Positions 1-10,440 of a stretch of DNA of 64,000 nucleotides are shown one piece after another. The first letter of the stretch is position 1, and every line of letters begins with the position of its first letter. This DNA comes from Saccoglossus kowalevskii. Lineage: Eukaryota > Hemichordata > Enteropneusta > Harrimaniidae. A program made the translations under genes and the position numbers. The stretch lies in NCBI RefSeq assembly GCF_000003605.2, contig NW_003115029.1, positions 1-64,000 of the forward strand, written 5' to 3'. Under the pieces are notes generated by a model. It ran no database searches and was not told where the DNA came from. It saw nothing but the letters and a program-made list of their open reading frames with translations.

Positions 1-1832
1 GATAGAAAAACAGCATGCAAATTTGGTAAAAGTGTTTGAAAATTTGGCGGAGTTATATGTATATTTAACTAAGTCATTGGAATGCCAACCCCGCAGTTAA
101 ATTTCGAAAACATTAAGTAAAAGTCAAGAAAATGCCAGATACATAAGCAGATTATGGCAACTGCAAACCGCAATTCGAAGACAAACTGCTTGCAAAGTTT
201 TGAAAAACGATTGCAAAGTTTGTAGATTCGTTTGGGAATGTTACATATGATATTATATTGACGGGTTCCATAGTCAAAAGTTCGAAAACGTAAAACAATA
301 TTTTGTAAATTGCCGTTAAATTAGCGTACTATTATTCGCAGCATGTAGAGGTCATAGGTCAATTCAAGAAGTTACTCGTACAAACGCTATCAGGTTTAAA
401 ACAGTGTCAAACATGAAATAGTCGCCAGATCGAGTATATTTCAAATTGCGTAACCAGTAGTGTTGGTAGGTGAAGAGACAAAGTTTAAAGTCAAGCTCAA
501 TCGGGCATGGTTAGTTCTTGCATGGGAGACTGCCTGAGAAAACCACCTAGGAAAATTTTTGTTGGTTTCATTACATACATATCAAACATATGAGACAACG
601 TTCGTGCATCTTATTTTCACTGTAATGTCAATTATTTTTAGTAGAAAAACATGGAAATTTAGGCATGTTTTCAAGTTCATGTATATTTTTCCAATTTCTC
701 TATTATTTTTGGAGATCAAGTTGGTGATGATGTCGGCACATAGTGGGGTTTGACCTGTTAACGTACCGTGAAAAGTCATACAAAGTGAACGCAAAGTTGT
801 GCAAAGTGATTGGAAAGTTTGTAGATATATTTGTATGCTTGACCTAACTTGTTGGCATATAGAAACCCGCAGTTGTAAAGTCAAATAAATGAATAAAAGC
901 GAGATGAAAACAGCCTATATAAGCAGAGTATTACATGAGCTGACTGGCCGTAAAAATGATAGAAAACAGCATGCAAAGTTGGTAAAAGTGTTCGAAAAGT
1001 TGACGGAGTTACATGTATATTTAACCTAAGTCATTGGAATGCCAACCCCGCAGTTAAATTTCGAAAACATTAAGTAAAAGTCAAGAAAATGCCAGATATA
1101 TAAGCAGATTATGGCAACTGCAAACCGAAAAAACTGCTTGCAAAGTTTTGAAAAACGATTGCAAAGTTTGTAGATTCGTTTGGGAATGTTACATATGATA
1201 TTATATTGATGGGTTCCATAGTCAAAAGTTAGAAAACGTAAAACAATATTTCGTAAATTGCCGTTAAAGTAGCGAACTATTATTCGCAGAATGTAGAGGT
1301 CATAGGTCAATTCAAGAAGTTACTCGTACAAACGCTATCAGGTTTAAAACAGTGTCAAACATGAAATAGTCGCCAGATCGAGTATATTTCAAATTGCGTA
1401 ACCAGTAGTGTTGGTAGGTGAAGAGTCAAAGTTTAAAGTCAAGCTCAATCGGGTATGGTTAGTTCTTGCATGGGAGAATGCCTGAGGAAACCAGCTATGG
1501 AATTTTTTTTTTGTTTCATCACATACATATCAAACATATGAGACAACGTTCGTGCATCTTTTTTTCACTGTAATGCCAATTAATTTTAGTAGAAAAACAT
1601 GGAAATTTACGAATGTTTTCAAGTTCATGGACTTTTTTCCAATTTCTCTTTTATTTTTGGAGATCAAGTTGGTGATGATGTCGGCACATAGAGGGGTTTG
1701 ACCTGTTAACGTAGCGTGAAAAGTCGTACAAAGTGAACGCAAAGTTGTGCAAAGTGATTGGATAGTATGTAGATATATTTGTATGCTTGACCTAACTTGT
1801 TGGCATATAGAAACCCGCGGATGTAAAGTCAA
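1..1832 (+). repeat. Monomers M1 (partial) and M2, mixed type
   Basis: M1 starts inside sub-unit A of the monomer and has the TTTTGTAAATTGCCGTTAAA form near 300 and the variant ACCACCTAGG near 541. M2 (885-1832) is 948 bp because about 9 bp are missing near 1126, where CCGAAAATCGAAGAC is reduced to CCGAAAAAA. The second half of M2 (from about 1530) carries private changes (TTCATGGACTTTTTTCC, GGATAGTATG, CCCGCGG) that reappear in M29 near 27.4-27.6 kb. Confidence 0.9.
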
Positions 1833-4699
1833 ATAAATGAATAACAGCGAGATGAAAACAGCCTATATAAGCAGAGTATCACATGAGCTGACTGACCGTA
1901 AAAATGATAGAAAACAGCATGCAAAGTTGGTAAAAGCGTGCGAAACGTTGGTGGAGTTACATGTATATTTAACCTAAGTCATTGGAATGCCAACCCCGCA
2001 GTTAAATTTCGAAAACATTAAGTAAAAGTCAAGAAAATGCCAGATATATAAGCAGATTATGGCAACTGCAAACCGAAAATCGAAGACAAACTGCTTGCAA
2101 AGTTTTGAATAACGATTCAAAGTTTGTAGATTCGTTTGGGAATGTTACATATGATATTATATTGACGGGTTCCATAGTCAAAAGTTCGAAAACGTAAAAC
2201 AATATTTCGTAAATTGCCGTTAAAGTAGCGTACTATTATTCGCAGCATGTAGAGGTCATAGGTCAATTCAAGAAGTTACTCGTACAAACGCTATCAGGTT
2301 TAAAACAGTGTCAAACATGAAATAGTCGCCAGATCGAGCATATATCAAATTACGTAAGCAGTAGTTTTGGTAGGTGAAGAGACAAAGTTTAAAGTCAAGC
2401 TCAATCGGGCATGGTTAGTTCTTGCATGGGAGACTGCCAGAGAAAACCAGCTAGGGAATTTTTTTTGGTTTCATCACATACATATCAAACATATGAGACA
2501 ACGTTCGTGCATCTTTTTTTCACTGTAATGTCAATTATTTTTAGTAGAAAAACATGGAAATTTAGGCATGTTTTCAAGTTCCTGAACATGTTTCCAATTT
2601 CTCTATTATTTTTGGAGATCAAGTAGGTGATGATGTTGGCACATAGTGGGGTTTGACCTGTTAACGTAGCGTGAAATTTCGTACAAAGTGAACGCAAAGT
2701 TGTGCAAAGTGATTGGAAAGTTTGTAGACATATTTGTATGCTTGACCTAAATTGTTGGCATATAGAAACCCGCAGTTGTAAAGTCAAATAAATGAATAAA
2801 AGCGAGATGAAAACAGCCTATATAAGCAGAGTATCACATGAGCTGACTGACCGTAAAAATGATAGAAAACAGCATGCAAAGTTGGTAAAAGCGAGCGAAA
2901 CGTTGGCGGAGTTTCATGTATATTTAACCTAAGTCATTGGAATGCCAACCCCGCAGTTAAATTTCGAAAACATTAAGTAAAAGTCAAGAAAATGCCAGAT
3001 ATATAAGCAGATTATGGCAACTGCAAACTGTAAATCGAAGACAAACTGCTTGCAAAGTTTTCAAAAACGATTGCAAAGTTTGTAGATTCGTTTGGGAATG
3101 TTACATATGATATTATATTGACGGGTTCCATAGTCAAAAGTTCGAAAACGTAAAACAATATTTCGTAAATTGCCGTTAAAGTAGCGTACTATTATTCGCA
3201 GCATGTAGAGGTCATAGGTCAATTCAGGAAGTTACTCGTACAAACGCTATCTGGTTTAAAACAGTGTCAAACATGAAATAGTCGCCAACTCGAGTATGTT
3301 TCAAATTGCGTAAGCAGTAGTGTTGGTAGGTGAAGAGACAAAGTTTAAAGTCAAGCTCAATCGGGCATGGTTAGTTCTTGCATGGGAGACTGCCTGAGAA
3401 AACCAGCTAGGGAAATTTTTTTTGGTTTCATCACATACATATCAAACATATTAGACAACGTTCGTGCATCTTTTTTCACTGTAATGTCAATTATTTTTAG
3501 TAGAAATACATGGAAATTTAGGCATGTTTTCAAGTTCATGAACATTTTTCCAATTTCTCTGTTATTTTTGGAGATCAAGTTGGTGATGATGTCGGCACAT
3601 AATGGGGTTTGACCTGTTAACGTAGCGTGAAATTTCGTCCAAAGTGAACGCAAAGTTGTGCAAAGTGATTGGAAAGTTTGTAGATACATTTGTATGCTTG
3701 ACCTAACTTGTTGGCATATAGAAACCCGCAGTTGTAAAGTCAAATAAATGAATAAAAGCGAGATGAAAACAGCCTATATAAGCAGAGTATCACATGAGCT
3801 GACTGACCGTAAAAATGATAGAAAACAGCATGCAAAGTTGGTAAAAGCGTGCGAAACGTTGGCGGAGTTTCATGTATATTTAACCTAAGTCATTGGAATG
3901 CCAACCTCGCAGTTAAATTTCGAAAACATTAAGTAAAAGTCAAGAAAATGCCAGATATATAAGCAGATTATGGCAACTGCAAACCGTAAATCGGAGACAA
4001 ACTGCTTGCAAAGATTTCAAAAACGATTGCAAAGTTTGTATATTCGTTTGGGAATGTTACATATGATATTATATTGACGGGTTCCATAGTCAAAAGTTCG
4101 AAAACGTAAAACAATATTTCGTAAATTGCCGTTAAAATAGCGTACTATTATACGCAGCATGTAAAGGTCATAGGTCAATTCAAGAAGTTACTCGTACAAA
4201 CGCTATCAGGTTTAAAACAGTGTCAAACATGAAATAGTCGCCAGATCGAGCATATTTCAAATTGCGTAAGCAGTAGTGTTGGTAGGTGAAGAGGCAAAGT
4301 TTAAAGTCAAGCTCAATCGGGCATGGTTAGTTCTTGCATGGGATACTGCCTGAGAAAACCAGCTAGGGAATTTTTTTTTGGTTTCATCACATACATATCA
4401 AACATATTAGACAACGTTCGTGCATCTTTTTTCACTGTAATGTCAATTATTTTTAGTAGAAACACATGGAAATTTAGGCATGTTTTGAAGTTCATGAAAA
4501 TTTTTCCAATTTCTCTGTTATTTTTGGAGATCAAGTTGGTGATGATGTCGGCACATAGTGGGGTTTGACCTGTTAACGTAGCGTGAAATTTCGTACAAAG
4601 TGAACGCAAAGTTGTGCAAAGTGATTGGTTAGTTTGTAGATATATTTGTATGCTTGACCTAACTTGTTGGCATATAGAAACCCGCAGTTGAAAAGTCAA
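1833..4699 (+). repeat. Monomers M3-M5, gamma type
   Basis: All three share GTAGCGTGAAATTTCG (near 2665, 3620 and 4578) where most monomers read GTACCGTGAAAAGTCG, plus GTAAGCAGTAG in the middle. Sub-unit A reads AAAAGCGTGCGAAACG in M3 and M5 and AAAAGCGAGCG in M4. M4 and M5 also share ATTAGACAACG and a six-T tract. M3 begins with the GAATAACAGCG and ACGATTCAAAG variants that it shares with M30 near 27.7-27.9 kb. Confidence 0.88.
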
Positions 4700-6610
4700 A
4701 TAAATGACTAAAAGCGAGATGAAAACAGCCTATATAAGCAGAGTATCACATGAGCTGACTGACCGTAAAAATGACAGAAACAGCATGCAAGTTGGTAAAA
4801 GCGTGCGAAACGTTGTCGGAGTTACATGTATATTTAACCTAAGTCATTGGAATGCCAACCCCGCAGTTAAATTTCGAAAACATTAAGTAAAAGTCAAGAA
4901 AATGCCAGATATATAAGCAGATTATGGCAACTGCAAATCGAAAATAGAAGACAAACAGCTTGCAAAGTTTTGAAAAACGATTGCAAAGTCTGTAGATTCT
5001 TTTGGGTATGTTACATATGATATTATTATGACGGGTTCCATAGTCAAAAGTTCGAGAACGTAAAACAATATTTCGTAAATTGCCGTTAAAGTAGCGTACT
5101 ATTATTCACAGCATGTAGAGGTCATAGGTCAATTAAAGAAGTTACTCGTACAAACGCTATCAGGTTTAAAACAGTGTCAAACATGAAATAGTCGCCAACT
5201 GCAGTTATTTCAAATTGAGTAACCAGTAGTGTTGGTAGGTGAAGAGACAAAGTTTAAAGTCAATCTCAATCGGGCATGGTTAGTTCTTGCATGGGATACT
5301 GCGTGAGAAAACCAGCTAGGGAATTTTTTTTTGTTTCATCACATACATATCAAACATATGAGACAACGTTCGTGCATCTTTTTTTCACTGTAATGTCAAT
5401 TATTTTTAGTAGAAAAACATGGAAATTGAGGCATGTTTTCAAGTTCATGAACATTTTTCCAATTTCTCTGTTATTTTTGGAGATCAAGTTGGTGATGATG
5501 TCGGCACATCGTGGGGTTTGACCTGTTAACGTACCGTGAAAAGTCGTACAAAGTGAACGCAAAGTTGTGCAAAGTGATTGGAAAGTTTGTAGATATATTT
5601 GTATGCTTGACCTAACTTGTTGGCATATAGAAACCCGCAGTTGTAAAGTCAAATAAATGAATAAAAGCGAGATGAAAACAGCCTATATAAGCAGAGTATC
5701 ACATGAGCTGACTGGCCGTAAAAATGATAGAAAACAGCATGCAAAGTTGGTAAAAGTGTTCGAAACGTTGGCGGAGTTACATGTATATTTAACCTAAGTC
5801 ATTGGAATGCCAACCCCGCAGTGAAATTTCGAAAACATTAAGTAATTGTCTGGAAAATGCCAGATATATAAACAGATTATCGCAACTGCAAACCGAAAAT
5901 CGAAGACAAACTGCTTGCAAAGTTTTGAAAAGCGATTGCAAAGTTTGTAGATTCGTTTGGGAATGTTACATATGATATTATATTGACGGGTTCCATAGTC
6001 AAAAGTTCGAAAACGTAAAACAATATTTCGTAAATTGCCGTTAAAGTAGCGAACTATTATTATTCGCAGCATGTAGAGGTCATAGGTCAATTCAAGAAGT
6101 TACTCGTACAAACGCGATCAGGTTTAAAACAGTGTCAAACATGAAATAGTCGCCAACTGCAGTTATTTCAAATTGAGTAACCAGTAGTGTTGGTAGGTGA
6201 AGAGACAAAGTTTAAAGTCAATCTCAATCGGGCATGGTTAGTTCTTGCATGGGATACTGCGTGAGAAAACCAGCTAGGGATTTTTTTTTTGTTTCATCAC
6301 ATACATATCAAACATATGAGACAACGTTCGTGCATCTTTTTTTCACTGTAATGTCAATTATTTTTAGTAGAAAAACATGGAAATTTAGGCATGTTTTCAA
6401 GTTCATGAACATTTTTCCAATTTCTCTATTATTTTTGGAGATCATATTGGTGATGATGTCGGCACATAGTGGGGTTTGACCTGTTAACGTACCGTGAAAA
6501 GTCGTACAAAGTGAACGCAAAGTTGTGCAAAGTGATTGGAAAGTTTGTAGATATATTTGTATGCTTGACCTAACTTGTTGGCATATAGAAACCCACAGTT
6601 GTAAAGTCAA
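4700..6610 (+). repeat. Monomers M6-M7, adjacent twins with a private CTGCAG segment
   Basis: M6 and M7 share CCAACTGCAGTTATTTC and AATTGAGTAACC (near 5196 and 6151), CAATCTCAATCGGG and GGGATACTGCGTGAG, which fits local duplication of this half-monomer. The first half of M6 (about 4931-5135) carries a different rare haplotype (GTCTGTAGATTCTTTTGGG, GATATTATTATGACGGG, TTCGAGAACG), otherwise seen only at 39.35 and 40.31 kb. The second half of M7 already shows the beta-type GATCATATTGG. Confidence 0.88.
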
Positions 6611-8524
6611 ATAAATGAATAAAAGCGAGATGAAAACAGCCTATAAAAGCAGAGTATCACATGAGCTGACCGACCGTAAAAATGATAGAAAACAGCATGC
6701 TATGTTGGTAAAAGCGTGCGAAACGTTGGCGGAGTTACATGTATATTTAACCTAAGTCATTGGAATGCCAACCCCGCAGTTAAATTTCGAAAACATTAAG
6801 TAAAAGTCAAGAAAATGCCAGATATATAAGCAGATTATGGCAACTGCAAACAGAAAATCGAAGACAAACTGCTTGCAAAGTTTTGAAAAACGATTGCAAA
6901 GTTTGTAGATTCGTTTGGGAATGTTACATATGATATTATATTGACGGGTTACATAGTCAAAAGTTCGAAAACTTAAAAAAATATTTCGTATATTGCCGTT
7001 AAAGTAGCGTACTATTATTCGCAGCATGTAGAGGTCATAGTCAATTCAAGAAGTTACTCGTACAAACGCTATCAGGTTTAAAACAGTGTCAAACATGAAA
7101 TAGTCGCCTGATCGGGCATATTTCAAATTGCGTAACTAGTAGTGTTGGTAGGTGAGGAGACAAAGTTTAAAGTCAAGCTCAATCGGCATGGTTAGTTCTT
7201 GCATGGAAGACTGCCTGAGAAAACCAGCTAGGGAAATTTCTTTTGGTTTCATCACATACATATCAAACATAAGAGACAACGTTCGTGCATCTTTTTTTCA
7301 CTGTAATGTCAATTATTTTTTGGTACAAAAACATGGAAATTTAGGCATGTTTTCAAGTTCATGAACATTTTTCCAATTTCTCTATTATTTTTGGAGATCA
7401 AGTTGGTGATGATGTCGGCACATAGTGGGGTTTGACCTGATAACGTACCGTGAAAAGTCGTACAAAGTGAACGCAAAGTTATGCAGAGTGATTTGAAAGT
7501 TTGTAGATATATTTGTATGCTTGACCTAACTTGTTGGTATATAGAAACCCGCAGTTATAAAGTCAAATAATTGAATAAAAGCGAGATGAAAACAGCCTAT
7601 ATAAGCAGAGTATCACATGAGCTGACTGGCCGTAAAAATGATAGAAAACAGCATGCAATGTTGGTAAAAGCGTGCGAAACGTTGGCGGAGTTACATGTAT
7701 ATTTAACCTAAGTCATTGGAATGCCAACCCCGCAGTTAAATTTCGAAAACATTAAGTAAAAATCAAGAAAATGCCAGATATATGAGCAGATTATGGCAAC
7801 TGCAAACCGAAAATCGAAGACAAACTGCTTGCAAAGTTTTGAAAAATGATTGCAAAGTTTGTAGATTCGTTTGGGAATGTTACATATGATATTATATTGA
7901 CGGGTTACATAGTCAAAAGTTTGAAAACGTAAACAAATATTTCGTAAATTGCCGTTAAAGTAGCGTACTATTATTCGCATCATGTAGAGGTCATAGGTCA
8001 ATTCAAGAAGTTACTCGTACAAACGCTATCGGGTTTAAAACAGTGTCAAACATGAAATAGTCGCCAACTCGAGTATATTTCAAATTGCGTAACCATTAGT
8101 GTTGGTAGGTGAAGAGACAAAGTTTGAAGTCATGCTCAATCGGGCATGGTTAGTTCTTGCATGGGAGACTGCCTGAGAAAACCAGCTAGGGAAATTTCTT
8201 TTGGTTTCATCACATACATATCAAACATAAGAGACAACGTTCGTGCATCTTTTTTTCACTGTAATGTCAATTATTTTTTGGTAGAAAAACATGGAAATTT
8301 AGGCATGTTTTCAAGTTCATGAACATTTTTCCAATTTCTCTATTATTTTTGGAGATCAAGTTGGTGATGATGTCGGCACATAGTGGGGTTTGACCTGTTA
8401 ACGTACCGTGAAAATTCGTACAAAGTGAAAGCAAAGTTGTGCAAAGTGATTGGAAAGTTTGTAGATATATTTGTATGCTTGACCTAACTTGTTGGCATAT
8501 AGAAACCCGCAGTTGTAAAGTCAA
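6611..8524 (+). repeat. Monomers M8-M9, adjacent near-twins
   Basis: Both share GGGTTACATAG, AAATTTCTTTTGG, ACATAAGAGACAACG and a lengthened T-run before GGTA in place of TTTTTAGTA. M8 begins with the beta hallmark GCATGCTATGTTGG. M9 carries GATATATGAGCAG near 7779, a rare change seen again in M40 near 37427. Confidence 0.87.
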
Positions 8525-10440
8525 ATAAATGAATAAAAGCGAGATGAAAACAGCCTATATAAGCAGAGTATCACATGAGCTGACTGGCCGTATAAATGAT
8601 AGAAAACAGCATGCAAAGTTGTTAAAAGTGTTCGAAACGTTGGCGGAGTTATACGTATATTTAACCAAAGTCATTGGAATGCCAACCCCGCAGTTAAATT
8701 TCGAAAACATTAAGTAATTGTCTGGAAAATGCCAGATATATAAGCAGATTATCGCAACTGCAAACCGCAAATCGAAGACAAACTGCTTGCAAAGATTTGA
8801 AAAACGATTGCAAAGTTTGTAGATTCGTTTGGGAATGTTACATATGATATTATGACGGGTTCCACAGTCAAAAGTTAGAAAACGTAAAACAATATTTCGT
8901 AAATTGCCGTTAAAGTAGCGAACTATTATTCGCAGCATGTAGAGGTCATAGGTCAATTCAATAAGTTACTCGTACAAACGCTATCAGTTTAAAACAGTGT
9001 CAAACATGAAATAGTCGCCAGATCGAGTATATTTCAATTACGTAACCAGTAGTGTTCGGAGGTGAAGAGACAAAGTTTAAAGTCAAGCTCAATCGGGCAT
9101 GGTTAGTTCTTGCATGGGAGACTGCCTGAGAAAACCACCTAGGGAAATTTTTGTTGGTTTCATCACATACATATCAAACATATGAGACAACGTTCGTGCA
9201 TCTTTTTTTCACAGTAATGTCAATTATTTTCAGTAGAAAAACATGGAAATTTAGGCATATTTTCAAGTTCATGAACGTTTTTCCAATTTCTCTATTATTT
9301 TTGGAGATCAAGTTGGTGATGACGTCGGCACATAGTGGGGTTTGACTTGTTAACGTACCGTGAAAAGTCATACAAAGTGAACGCAAAGTTGTGCAAAGTG
9401 ATTGGAAAGTTTGTAGATATATTTGTACGCTTGACCTAACTTGTTGGCATATAGAAACCCGCAGTTGTAAAGTCAAATAAATGAATAAAAGCGAGATGAA
9501 AACAGCCTATATAAGCAGAGTATCACATGAGCTGACTGGCCGTAAAAATGATAGAAAACAGCATGCAACGTTGTTAAAAGTGGTTAAAAGTGTTCGAAAC
9601 GTTGGCGGAGTTATATGTATATTTAACCTAAGTCATTGGAATGCCAACCCCGCAGTTAAATTTCGAAAACATTAAGAAAAGTCAAGAAAATGCCAGATAC
9701 ATAAGCAGATTATGGCAACTGCAAACCGCAATTCGAAGACAAACTGTTGCAAAGTTTTGAAAAACGATTGCAAAGTTTGTAGATTCGTTTGGGAATGTTA
9801 CATATGATATTATATTGACGGGTTCCATAGTCAAAAGTTCGAAAACGTAAAACAATATTTTGTAAATTGCCGTTAATTTAGCGTACTATTATTCGCAGCA
9901 TGTAGAGGTCATAGGTCAATTTAAGAAGTTACTCGTACAAACGCTATCAGGTTTAAAACAGTGTCAAACATGAAATAGTCGCCAGATCGATTGTATTTCA
10001 AATTGCGTAACCAGTAGTGTTGGTAGGTGAAGAGACAAAGTTTAAAGTCAAGTTCAATCGGGCATGGTTAGTTCTTGCATGGGGAGACTGCCTGAGAAAA
10101 CCAGCTGGGAATTTTTTTTTTGTTTCATCACATACATATCAAACATATGAGACAAAGTTCGTGCATCTTTTTTTCACTGTAATGTCAATTATTTTTAGTA
10201 GAAAACATGGAAATTTAGGCATGTTTTCAAGTTCATGAACATTTTTCCAATTTCTCTATTATTTTTGGAGATCAAGTTGGTGATGATGTCGGCACATAGT
10301 GGGGTTTGACCTGTTAACGTACCGTGAAAAGTCATACAAAGTGAACGCAAAGTTGTGCAAAGTGATTGGAAAGTTTGTAGATATATTTGTACGCTTGACC
10401 TAACTTGTTGGCATATAGAAACCCGCAGTTGTAAAGTCAA
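8525..10440 (+). repeat. Monomers M10-M11; M11 is epsilon type
   Basis: The first half of M10 is eta-like (TAATTGTCTGG, ATTATCGCAAC, GTTAGAAAACG, AGCGAACT). M11 (9477-10440) is 964 bp because of a short tandem duplication near 9581 and carries epsilon changes: ATTAAGAAAAGTC, CAAACTGTTGCAAAG, CGTTAATTTAGCG, CAAGTTCAATCGGG, GCATGGGGAGACTG, CAGCTGGGAA, GACAAAGTTCG and TTTGTACGCTTG. This set recurs as a group at 34.0-35.1 kb. Confidence 0.88.
9571..9600 (+). repeat. 10-bp tandem duplication within M11
   Basis: GTTAAAAGTGGTTAAAAGTG replaces the usual single GTTAAAAGTG. It accounts for most of the 964-bp length of M11 and is absent from its closest relative at about 34450. Confidence 0.85.

Noticed and set aside
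5276-5521. Plus-strand frames of 63-81 codons
   Set aside because: They lie opposite the minus-strand frames. The 63-codon form starts at TTG and the 81-codon form depends on the T-tract lengths. Both are chance frames in repeated DNA.
5350-5652. Minus-strand frames of 100 or 128 codons, repeated in most monomers, as a possible multi-copy gene
   Set aside because: The ones I checked begin at TTG, not ATG. A T6 or T7 tract before CACTG switches the frame between 128 and 100 codons from unit to unit, and base changes and indels fall freely in them. No recognisable domain or composition. They persist because the satellite persists.
5794-6090. Minus-strand frames of about 97 codons in many monomers
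   Set aside because: They also open on TTG, overlap sub-units A and B of the satellite, and are broken or shifted in several monomers. No known family and no sign of coding constraint.
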